Part shown: piece after piece, positions 46,120-57,900 of the stretch
Position numbering within the stretch: the first letter of the stretch is position 1
Layout of the letters: every line of letters begins with the position of its first letter
Assembly: GCA_000507305.1 (NCBI GenBank)
Contig: DF241156.1
Location: forward strand, 1 to 64,000
DNA from: Breviolum minutum Mf 1.05b.01
Taxonomy: Eukaryota; Sar; Dinophyceae; Suessiales; Symbiodiniaceae
DNA: 64,000 nucleotides
Direction of reading: 5' to 3'
Position numbers and translations under genes: made by a program
The notes under the pieces: generated by a model
Database searches by the model: none
What the model saw: the letters and a program-made list of their open reading frames with translations, nothing else
Told to the model about the DNA's origin: nothing

Positions 46120-46541
46120 TATACCGTTGATGGTTTAGAAATCCCCAAACAACCACCGTTTGGATGTGTAAAATCCTGTAAACAAAAATGGGATAAACTG
46201 CCTTATTTTGGGTGCCCAGGTGAATGTGGCAAAACGAAAACGGCGAAGACCAGAGAAAAACCACCAAGTCTCAAGTTGCCGAATACTCGATGGCATCGCG
46301 CCCTCTTGTCCCAGCCATTTCTTGGTCCCACCTACACCTGGCAGACAAACCCGTCATCGTCAGTCGCTGGTAAAGCCACATGTTTGATACAGCCCGGAAT
46401 ATTAAGAAATCTGAACCCAAACATAGAGGTGGAAGGAGTCAATGATTTTCCTTTTCAATTGGGTGATTTTTAGGTTCCAGCCATTTCTCTTCCATTGAGA
46501 TTCTCCAGGTTGATGTTTCATTTCCCAATACTGAGATCCAT

Positions 46542-46612
46542 GGGACGAACGGTATAGTTACTCACATGGATGCTTGATTTTTACGGTAGGTAAATATACC
46601 GGTCCCATAAAG
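46542..46612. mobile_element. Short inverted-repeat element, family 2
   Basis: GGATCCATGGGACGAACGG-type left end (ATCCATGGGACGAACGG), GTATAGTTACTCACATGGATGC, TTGATTTTTACGG, right end TAAATATACCGGTCCCATA. Confidence 0.65.
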
Positions 46613-46760
46613 CCTAAGGGTTTTGCTAATTGATATTTATATAGCTCTTATATGGAAGTGTTTGGTTTATCACTACATGCTTACTGCAGTGGTTGGTTTG
46701 GGGTTGAAGTGGAATTCTTTTTGAAATACGACTCTCAATCACCAAAGTTTTCTAGTCACT

Positions 46761-46853
46761 GTAGTGGTTTCAACCCATCTGAAAAGATATTAGTGAAAAT
46801 TAGATCATCTCCCCAGGTAGGGGTGAAAATAAAAACTATCTAAAACCACCACT
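46761..46853. mobile_element. Introner-like element, family 1
   Basis: GTAGTGGTTTCAACCC at the left and CTAAAACCACCAC at the right, core AAAGATATTAGTGAAAATTAG and GGTAGGGGTGAAAATAAAAA. Confidence 0.7.
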
Positions 46854-46883
46854 TGAAAAAACACCAATCAACTGATAGGTAAA

Positions 46884-47174
46884 TTGGTGGTTTGGGGCCA
46901 GGTGATTCGGGATTCAAATCAGGTATCCCTATATATGTAATAACCCCTTAGGATGGAACCTAAAAATCACCACCCAATTGAAAAGGAAATTCATCTTCCA
47001 AACCTTCATTTTGGGTTCCATGTAAGGTTTCCAGAGTTTACCTACCTGTTAATATAAGAAATCCTTTAATAAGAATATCGTTAAATTTGATATGGAGAGG
47101 CTCTCGGCATGAATATGGGCTGAATTGTTGTGGGGGGGAATCAAAACCACCGGGCCCCAAACCACCAATTGGAC
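46884..47174. mobile_element. 290-bp inverted-repeat element with nested element
   Basis: AATTGGTGGTTTGGGGCC at the left is perfectly mirrored by GGCCCCAAACCACCAATT at the right. The interior contains a smaller unit around GGAACCTAAAAATCACC...CAATTGAAAAGGAAA, which recurs inverted at about 46446-46476 and diverged at 42783. It looks like one element inserted in another. Confidence 0.65.
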
Positions 47175-47559
47175 AGTACGTAGCTGAATCAATTGTAGAG
47201 GGTCACATGCCGAGTTTGAAAGTTAAGAAAGGTACCAAAAAACCGAGTTTTTTCCAAACATGACCCGCCAAAAAACACATGAGTCACGGAATCCGTGCAT
47301 GATGTTCAACCTCAGAACCTCTAGGGATGCAAACAAAACAACACCCTCAAACACCCTCAGAATGCGATAACATGTATTTTTTGCAAGCTGACAAAAAAGT
47401 CACAAACCAGCGATATTTGTCGTGTTTCATAATACATCAGGTGTTCGGTGTGTGTAAAAGGAATTGTTCCGCGCATCCATGTCAATCAACTTTGAACGAC
47501 TTGGCAGCAACAAACGTTGAATACACTTCACATGTTGCAAATTTCATCCAAACATGCCC

Positions 47560-47800
47560 CTGTAGCATACCTCATGAATCCCCTTTCACCACCAAATGAA
47601 AGGAATTCGGAAACATAAACTGTTGGTTGGGGGTCGTTTTGGTATGATCCTTTCGGGGTATGTTTGGATAATTCAAAGATTTTAGAATCAGAATCAGCTG
47701 CACCTTTGGATTCATGTGCATCCACTGCATTACGAAGTGCATGTACGATGTTGCCTGCCCTCAGCAAGGCATTAGGAGTTTCGGACCGCCAAGGGAATGA
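47560..47800 (-). CDS. Candidate exon of unknown gene
   Basis: The minus strand is open from about 47800 to 47528 with protein-like content (E-T-P-N-A-L-L-R-A-G-N-I-V-H-A-L-R-N-A-V, then S-K-I-F-E-L-S-K). It lies downstream of the PPR-SMR stop, so it would belong to the next gene. Splice ends were not resolved, so the coordinates are approximate. Confidence 0.4.
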
Positions 47801-48739
47801 GCTTCAAAAAAGGGAAGTTCTGACAATATGATCATGAAACATGATATAAAGATACAATAATTCAAAAATAAAATATCATATTATATCATATCATATTATA
47901 TACACACAATGAGAGTATGTTTTAATCCATTGCCGAAAAAATGATGTTCTAACCATAAATGTCTATGTCTATATAGAAGCTAAGTATGGGATATATAAAT
48001 ATAAAAACATACACACATCACGTAAACATATATACACATGTATATCAAATCAAACATGATAGCTACGACGTGATCACCAGCCACATTAAGTTAAATTATA
48101 GTATACAATTGCCATCCATTTTGTGTCCCCCCCAAGTCACCCGAAGCCATCAGCCGTTGAAAAAAAACCTGGGACTCCTTGCTGCGCTTTCTGCAGATCT
48201 TCGCCTCAACCAATGGTGGCCAAAAAGTTGTCCAGTAACATTCCCATGACGGATCCATGGGACTGGTATATTTATGGCTGGTCAACCTACACCTACCTTA
48301 CGTGGTCGAATAGATCGCTTTTGAGGGCCTAGTCTTTGCAAGATTTTGGATTCCAAAAAAACCTCTGCTGGAGTCATTTATGTGGCGAGTTGCCCCTGCA
48401 TGCCACTAAAAATCCTTCACCTGGGTAAAACTCCGGGCATTTCGATGGGACTTAAAAAACCCACCCACTGACTCTTGAGGAGATGTAGAAAATACAGGGT
48501 AAGCACCATCTGCGATATGAAAAATGGAAAAAAACTACCTTGCAATAGGAGAGGGGATTCTCTCTTGTCAACTTGTGATTCTCAAAATGTCAACTGATAG
48601 TCGCCCGATTTTGTAACCATTATAGCTGCATTTTGAACCTAAACAATTGCACTATGACTTTTTTTGTAGTGACAAATCATTCCAAAATGACAACACCAAC
48701 CCATAACATGCATTAAATTTGCTCTTCTCTTGAACTTTG

Positions 48740-48996
48740 TTATTTCATCACCCCCCCCAAAGTTGTGATATGTTTTTTTTGGAGGACCTCCCACACCCCA
48801 CTTCCCCGGTTTCGCGTTTTTTTTCTTGCGGACCGACTGGGACGACTCATCCTGCGTTTCCAAGCTTGAACATAAAAACCTCCTTCCACGGCACGGGAAG
48901 CAAAAGGTAACTTGTCCAACATGGAGGCAACGTCACGTTTCAAGGTTGGTTCCGCTTCGCTATGTTTTCCACGTCCCGTCACAATGAGAAGTGTTC
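48740..48996 (-). CDS. PPR-SMR exon 16, Smr domain second half and stop
   Basis: Acceptor AATAAG|GAACAC (48997-48998). It encodes L-L-I-V-T-G-R-G-K-H-S, the second Smr signature (T-G-x-G-x-H-S), then a helical part and a basic tail to a TGA at 48740. The tail beyond about 48850 lies next to a poly-T tract, so the true C-terminus could differ. Confidence 0.8.
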
Positions 48997-51900
48997 CTTA
49001 TTTTTGTTTGCGAAGGTTTGGGAGAAATAGTCTGAAAACAAACCAATTCACCCCCGAAGTTTAACATTTGAGGCCCTTTGAAAATGGAAGATGATCATAA
49101 ATATCCTTTTTGTTGGTGCTTTCTTTTTCAATGTTAAACTTCAGGGCTGTATAGACGTATACCTTGTGTATTTCCTATCTTCACTAGTAGTGACCACCAG
49201 AAAAAGCACCAAAAAAAGCACGGGCCAAAATGCAAAATATTGTGGTTGCTTGTCTTGGGTGCCGCCCGAGGCACGAAAAAAAAAGCACGAAAATAAGCAC
49301 GAGAAAGAACAAAAAAAAGCACGAAAAAAAGCACGATAAAAGGCACAAAAAAAACACAGAAAAAAAGCACGAAAAAAAGCACGGAAAAAAGCACGGAAAA
49401 ACCACCAAAAAAAGCACGGCAAAAAAACAGGACCACCACCAAGGGGAAACATATATAGAAAAGAAAAGGGACAAGCACGAAAAAATGCACGGAAAAAAGC
49501 ACCAGAATACAGTGGAAAAAGCACCCGGAAAAGCACAAAAAATACCACCAGCAAAATCACCAAAAGACACCAGAAAAAGCACGACAAAAAACACGGGAAA
49601 ACCGCACCAGAAAAAGCACGCAGGAACACATAAAAATGCACCAGAAATAGCACCAAATAAAAACGCAAAAAATCATTAAAATCATGGTGCTCCCCCGGGA
49701 TGATAAAAGTAAAGGCAAACCATTTTATTCACTGTTAGTGGGGTTAGGGTAAACCCAACGTATACCTGAAATTGATGGTGATGACTTTTCGTGGCCAAAG
49801 GCAACACAATCACCTTCAAGAACAAACCAGTTTCATTGTTTTCATCACTGCCAATCATCCCGCAACTCACAAAGAGTTACATCACAAACATCACCAACAA
49901 GTCTCAAATAAATATTCCTCAACTTGCCATGAATCTCATATCACCTAGTCCCCCAACAAAAAACACATCACCACTCTGTTTAACAGAAAAGAAAACAGAC
50001 AACGAATCCCAATCAAAACATCCCAAGGCGCGTGGTTTTCGTTTAGCATCATCTAATGCTTCTTGAAGTGCCATCTTGGCAGAAGAAGCCGACATGCCAT
50101 GTAAGTCAAGGACGTGGTCACCAGGATGAAATGCATCTTTTCCAACATCACCTGAGAAACGAAAAAACTGGCCTTACTTTCCATTGAATCCTGATTGTTC
50201 AATAGGGATCCATGTATTGTTTTTTTATAGTCCCTATAAAACTGGGTAGTATAATCCGCTATACCCTAAACCAGGTACTTTTCATTGCTCACCTGTTTTC
50301 ATTGCTGGTCACCCCCTGTAACATACGCCCCACCCCCCAGAAATAAGGCCTTAGCAAGGGCTTATTAGCCATGGGTTTCCCTTAATGAGGCATTTTCAAA
50401 CCATTGTTTTTGAGGGGGGTTCGTGGGGTAGGTTGACCAGCCATGATGTTTGGCATTGTGGGATGCATTGTTGGAGGAGAACAACAACCCCGTCACGGTA
50501 CAGTAATTACACGCCACCTTTCATTGATGGAATTCATCTCAATCTAGGCATCACCAAGAATCATTGCAGATAATGTCACAAGCAATAAACTGCCAGGAAA
50601 TGACAAGCAAACTAAAACGCAACTTAAGAACACTGAAGTTTGACGAAAACAACATCAAACCATCATAAACTCTTTGTAGTATACGGACTAGTACTGGAGT
50701 AGTACTTTGTAGTACGGAGTAGTACTGGAGTAGTACTTTGTAGTACACAGTAGTACCGGAGTAGTACTTTGTAGTACACAGTAGTACCGGAGTAGTACTT
50801 TGTAGTACACAGTAGTACCGGAGTAGTACTTTGTAGTACTTTGTGGGACAGAGAAGTACTGGAGTAGTACTTTGTAGTACGGGGTATAGTACTGGGCACT
50901 GTTTGGTGCGTAGAAAGAGGCGCATGCTCTTGCGGACTGCGACGTGCAACAGGTAGGTAGACACTTAGCGTCATCTAGAACTTACTGTTGCATGCAGTTG
51001 CGTGCTGGAACAAAGCCAACAAATGCTAACTTTGTTCGAGTCATCAGAACAAAGGTTCAATCAAACAAGGTTGTCACAAACGATTCTATAGGCACATGTT
51101 CTTCTGATTTATATTTACTTTACCTTTTGAAACTTCCGGCACCGCCTCGTGCGGTACTACTGGTAAACCATGAAAACCACTGTCCCAGGCACTTTCAATC
51201 AAACACCGAAATAGGTGATCGCGAAAATCCTGTATGCCAGTTTCCATGTCTTCTCCAGTTGAATAAGCATCGCCAGGTTGCAAGGTACCACTCAATGCCG
51301 TCTTGTGAGTATTAAAGGTGGAGGGATCTAAACGTTTCCCTCCAGAGAACTGATGTTTCAATAAATGCAAGGCATGTTTCCATTGGTGACTCACAGTCAA
51401 AGCAGCTAATTGCAAGTTGGAACTTACCAAATCGGGTTGAGCATACGGCAAGAAAGATCCGGCATTTAACTCATAAGCTAAGGCCAAAGAAGACTCCCAA
51501 TATGAAGAAATCACGCAAGCTTGTAAGGCATTGTTCAAACAAGGTGTACTCATTGACAAACCTGGACCAGGGTTTGGAACTTTCATCACTTTTCTTTTTA
51601 CGCCTGGCACCTGATTTTCCCATGAGACTTCGCAAAACAATACCCTCAATTTCCGCCATGCAACTGTAGATTTTACCTACATTTATCCAATCATGTATAT
51701 ACAATAGCAGTTCTGGAAGGAAAATACTGTTGATGGTTCACAAATCCGGAGATCACCAAGTTGATATGGCAGTTTATCTCATTATTTACAAGGTTTTATC
51801 CATCCAAACGCTGGTTGTTTTGGCATTTCTGAACCATCAACAGTAGTATCCATGTTTTGATGTTTTGCAATATATCCACCCAGAATTCTGAAAAAAATCA

Positions 51901-54900
51901 CCTTTGAAGTTGAAACAACTCGTGCTGAAATTGTCTATAGTTGACCCTATAGACATCTACCCTCGAGGAAACCAACATATCCATACATATCCACCATAGG
52001 AAGGCCGGAAAATCAGCGACTCAAAAGTGCCTTTTTGGGAGGGGACAGGTGTTAGTTCCCTGGAGGGTAGTCCAAACAATTGATGGTGACGAAATCCCAA
52101 AACAACCAGCGTTTGGATGTATAAAAATTTTGAAAAATAATGGGATAAACTGCCATATCAACTGGTTAGATGGATTTCTTCCATGAACAGTATAATTTCT
52201 GAGAAAATGTTTCGACCTACCTGAAATTCCAATACCTCAAAAGGTATGACGGTATGCACTATATTTCTATATATTTCCAGCGTTTCAATGTTTCTTTTTG
52301 TGTTAAAAATCGAGGAAAAAATCCTCTATGCCTGCAAAAGGTTCAAAGGATCCAAGCTCTTCATGTCTATTTCTTTATTTCCCGTTGTAAAATAACATGT
52401 CTTCAAAAACTGAAAGGAACCCCCAAAACAAACAACATCCAAAGCTGCTTAGCTGTTTTCAATGATGTGGAGAATCAGCATCTCATCTCCAAGTTCAGTT
52501 CCCTCGACACCCAGCCTTCCAGTTGTGCTTCATCAAAGAGTTTCAGTGCAAAGGCCCAGGATCCAGTACCATCACGTGCTCCCTCTGCGCAAGCTGCAAT
52601 GGTGGCTCCTGCAATCGCTTTCCGAAAAAAAAAAAACGAGGTTCGTAAATGTATAGATTTTTGCCAAGTACATACGTATACACATAGGATCCATGTATAT
52701 CCATGTATGGTATATTTCCCTACATTTGCCATAAATGTATGCCAAATGTAGGTATGTATCCCATACATGGATCCTATGGGATAGTTTTTGTCTTGAAAAA
52801 GAGTTGTTATTGTCTTTTCTCCGAGTACTACTTTCAGTTGAAAGTTGAGAAATGTTTGAACTTGGACTAGTTTTAGTACCTACTTTTTGTTTTGCTCAGC
52901 GGCTCAACAGGAATCAGAATTTGGGAAAAGGCTCTCAAAAATTATGAGTGCCGGTGATAAACATGGAAATAGTGAATAAGAACAAACAAAAAACATTGAA
53001 CCAACTAGAGATTGAACATGAAACATAATACCCAAAAATTGGAAAACAAGCTTTTGCGCCGAACACCCGGTCCGAAAGTCATAATGTCAGGCTGAACATG
53101 CTGCAGGCGCATTTCCCAACAAAGGTGGATAGCCTCTTGCCACAGTGAACCTTTTCTGCAAGCGTCAATGGCAGTAGTGTAGCTAATAGTATCCTGAGAT
53201 GGCAAGAAACGTTCTTGCTTGGACTCAAAACATCTCGAATGTGTTGGGTCATTACATTGTGGAGGCATCCCTCCAAAGCATATTTGGTGGGTCGAGGTAG
53301 ATAGGAACTAGTAAGTTCAGTTACTGTCCAACCCTCTTCAATCCCTGTGGCTTATAAGTCCCCTACGTGGTTGGTATCACCCAACTGACTAGCTAGGGCA
53401 CCATCACCCCCACCACCAAGTCCCCATCAGTGCTTACTGTTCCCACTTCTTCAATGGGGATTCTCAACAGGGTCTGGTTTGCATCGGCTTTAATGGTTAA
53501 CCGGGCAGGCTTTGAGCCTCAGTGGAAAAAGTAGTGAGGAAGGGGCAATCTTTTCACTACTTGCTTGTGGGGAATGTTTACAGTATATGATCAATTCATT
53601 CAGGAAGGTTACCCCAGTCTCCTCCCATGGGGTCATAGTGCAGTATTTTTTCCTGATCGAAATCCTAACAAAATTCATCAAAGACTGCAGGGAACCAACA
53701 TGACACACCTTACATGAAACGGGGCAACTAGTCCATATGATTTACGGACCAAACCCAGCAAGTCAGTTTATGGTAGTGTATCCCTCATGAGTTCCAAATC
53801 CATCTAAGTTTGGTGTTAAATAGCATTTGCTGTTACCAGTAATTTTTATGTTTATTGAAAAGTGTCACTTCTTATCACAATTGCAATCATAAAACATCGA
53901 AATCATTGAGACTCACTCTGATCAATCTTGGCTTTAACTAGATACTCGAAGGGTTTATTGATCCTCTGTTGACACTTACAATCCACTTGTACAGTGGATA
54001 AATTAATACCTAGGGATATCTATAGGGTATACTAACGTTTGTCATTTACATCTACATCCATTCACAAATGAAGTCATGAAGTCACCAGCCATTTCGGGGA
54101 TCATCGGATCATCGGATCTTAAGGCCCAGAGTCGGGATCTTGGCTTGCAGAACGAATCGATTCCAATGTATGAATCGCCCCTTGCCAGTAGGATTGTTGA
54201 ACAAAGCTTTGCATCAAAGTGTTGTATGTTTCCAAATCCGGACGAATCGTCTGGATGTCCATGTTGTGGTAGATCTCATAAGCATCTTCTAACAAACCAC
54301 ACTTGATGAATGCACTCATGGCGGCATTCAAGACCACTGTGTTGGTCTCAACCTGAAATTGCTTCATTTCATCCAGCAAACCCTTCACCGTGTCATAGTA
54401 TCCTTGACTTCCACAGGCTGCCAATAGTCCACTATAAACCTTGGGAAACATCGGGAAAATGCGTACGTGTGTGGCCTTGCTAAAAGGACAAGCGATGGAC
54501 AAGCCGCCCAAAATATAAAGTGTATGAACCAAAAAACATATGTATGTAGATTACTGCAAACCTAAACATTTCAAGTGCCAACAAAAACCATTTAAACATA
54601 TGTGGGTTCCCATGAATAAACTAAACTACTGCGATATCTGTCTGCACACTTAGAGGCAGTTGCTCCTGGCGCCACTTGCCTCCTCCTCATATCCTGATGA
54701 AACTGCACAAATAGCCGGTCCCACAGTCTCCCCATCCAGTCTGAGACACGAGGAATGACCAAAACTTATGTCGTGCTGTCAGGGATTGGCATGAACTGAT
54801 TAAAAACTCCACAGTGATGTTACTTGATCTATAAAACAACAAAAAAACAAAGCGCGGCGAATTCACACAAATACAATAATTACGTATACTGTATATTTAC

Positions 54901-57900
54901 TGTCCATACACTTGCAGCCTGTGAATAAGTGGAATGTCTCTGGAACATACCCTTGTTTGATTTCATGCCTCAACAATGCTGAGTCTACAGTCGAGTCAAA
55001 CGTTGTGTTTTTTGTTGTGGAAGGCTTTTGAATCATTCTATCTCCAGCAAAAAATCACCTCTCCTTGAGCATTGTCAATGAACGCCCGAGTTGATTTGCT
55101 TGGTTCAAGGCTTTCAAGAGCGAGACATATGTCACATCACTGGGTTTCAGCTCATGTTGCAGCAAATCCTGCGAGCAGGAATTTGACTGAATGATGGGCT
55201 GAGACATGGATCAAAGCTTCCAATTTCTACATCAAATCAGCAAGGTCAAAATGGTTCAAAATGGTTTCTCTGATATCATCTTCTTGTGTTTCCAAGGTAC
55301 CAGGTTTTTTACGGCCTTTGATACTGAAAATCATGTTTGTTGATTGTGCCTGTGAATAATTCAAGGAACCATACCCAAAACCATTGAAAACAACTTGTGC
55401 GAATGGAACTGATCATTTTGAAACCATCTAACTGGTCACAAATTTTCTACATAGCCCGGAGACTTGAGGATATTGTTTTCCTTGAACAAAATACAGTTTG
55501 AGCTGCGGACAAAAAAAATATGATCCCTTTTTTAGTATTTTGGGGTTCCCAGAAACCACTATAACAGTACTTCTATCAAAATGGTTGGAAACAAATTGCC
55601 TCCATAATTCAACCAATTTTTTCTTTTTCACTGCCCATTTGTTCATGTCAGTGTAACAGGGGTGTTCAACGGGTTTCAACTAACTCCCGCATTGCGCATA
55701 TAGTCGGGAAATACAACATACATGATCCTCAGCTCCAAATTGCCCCCCTCAAAATCACTGTTTTTTTCGTTTACGTCACCGTAAAGCATGGCCATCCATG
55801 TGTGCTATGCTCCCCCCATTGGAGAGTCGTAGATCCCCGGTTGGCTTGAAAAATCATTCGGTGTGAACCAACCACCATTGGGTACATATTATTTCCAAAG
55901 GTTTCAACCCTTGTCCTTGTGCAGAAACAAAGCATGTTGCCATTCACTGGCTGTGGCGCAAGCAGCAATGGCAGCATTGAAGGTTCGCACATTGGGTAGT
56001 TCTTTCTGCAAGGCCATACATTTCAGAAGATCAAATGCAAGTTGCCATCGGCCTCGGCAGAAACAACAAAGAAATGTGAATGCGACTTTTCTTAATGTAT
56101 ACATGGATTAGATTAGACATGTCATGTCTAGAATAGAATAGAATGGAATAGAGTAGAATAGAGGAGACTAGAGTAGAGCAGGATCGAATAAAGGGAATAG
56201 AATAGAAGAGAATAGAATAGAGTAGAATAGAAAAGTTCTAGATATATGAAATTATATAAATTTGAGCAATATGACAATAGAAAAAAACGAAAAACAACTT
56301 TGCAACGATGCAATCAGAAGTGAAATAAATGCATATGTTTGTGTTCATATCAGCAAGTCGTAATATCTTTTACCCTGTATTGCACCCACATATGAGAAAA
56401 AGAAAAACAGTACAAGGAATGTAGGCCTAAAACAATATTGCTTTTAGTAGTTCAAACCCATTCTCATGTGATGTTGAATCACATAAGACCTAGGTGGACA
56501 AGACAGGTCATACGGCGCACTGTCAAAAACACGTGCAATGAAATGAACCACAATAAGCACATAGTTATGTGATTTTGCTAAGTCTAAACTGGTCTAACCG
56601 TCGCAAATGGTTGCACTATGTACAGTATATGAAATGGTATATATGCATATATATTTCAATGTAACTCTAACATTATGATGATAAATCATAGAAACAAATA
56701 TAGTGAAATCGATCCCTTGAGGATACAACAGCCGGGGTACTTCCGGATACTCTATGTCGAGCAAAGCAAAAGGAATGTCTTTGCATCTTATCTTCAGAAA
56801 TTGCCTTTTTGTCTTGCCATGGTTTCCCTACTAAGATGTTGATCAATTTGAGCTGGTTGCTGGTAGCTTCCTTATTGGAGGATCATCCCAGTTAGTAAGT
56901 GGTTAATAAGCATGGTTAGTAAGTCGCCTAAGTAGGCTTGCTCCCCTTCCAAATGGCCCAAATGGCTTACAACTGAGGGTTACTAAGCACTTACTAAATG
57001 GGCTGATCCTCCTAGTTCCTCCCCCTACAACAAACCACCCTGCAATTTGGACACCGGATTCTACGCCCGCACCAATGGCAATGTTGAAGGAGAGTGCATC
57101 AGGCAAAGGCAATCTTGACCGATGTCTGCCGGAGGAATGGGAGGACCTTATCTCCGTTGCCATATTTCTGAAGCATCAACAGTATATGCAAGGTGGGCCC
57201 CGGATCCAGCTATATATGAAGGGAAAATAAGGCCATTTATAGAGGTTATACCACCACATATAACTGGGAAGGGGCCCACCTGGTGGGAGATTTGAAAAAA
57301 ATTCAGCTATCAAACCAAGCAACATCCTGGTGAGAAGCCATAGACTCCATTGCCACTCGCCAGAGTTTCGAAATGCTTCCAGCATGGTACTGCACATGTA
57401 CCTGGGATGAGTCGTTGAAGAAATGATTCCCCTTCAACGTGCGAACCCCTCCCGGGTTCGTGCCTAGAACGTTGAAGGGTAACCACTAGTGTCCCTTAAC
57501 AAGGACTCCTGGTTTGTCCGGCCATTTGTGGGTGCTTTTGGTAAGGGGATGTAAGGGGGTTATGTGTTGACTATAGTAAAGTCATGAGTGTGTATCGGCT
57601 GAATCACATATCACACAGCCGCTGGATATGCTGCTTCGGGCCATCTTCAGGTTTAACATGACATCGTGTAGTTACCTACACCGCCTAAACTTAAACTAAC
57701 TTTGAGTTTGTTCGTTTGTTCACCTGACCAATGATGTTTGGAACATAATATCATCATTTATTACTATTTCATCTTTGAGTATGGTATCTTTTTCATGGGA
57801 AAACTATCATGTTAAACTTCTCTTTTGTTTACTGATCAAAGGTCTCCTGTTTTCAGAAAACCTCTGAATTGAACACTGTTCAGGCGGTTGGTTTACCAAC

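Noticed and set aside
49230-49679. Long open frame rich in Lys/His on the plus strand
   Set aside because: It is created by the A-run/GCACGA repeat and is matched by Cys/Phe-rich open frames on the other strand. Composition, not a gene.
50690-50892. CRISPR array
   Set aside because: The 31-bp units are directly adjacent with no unique spacers, and the locus is an intron of a eukaryotic gene.
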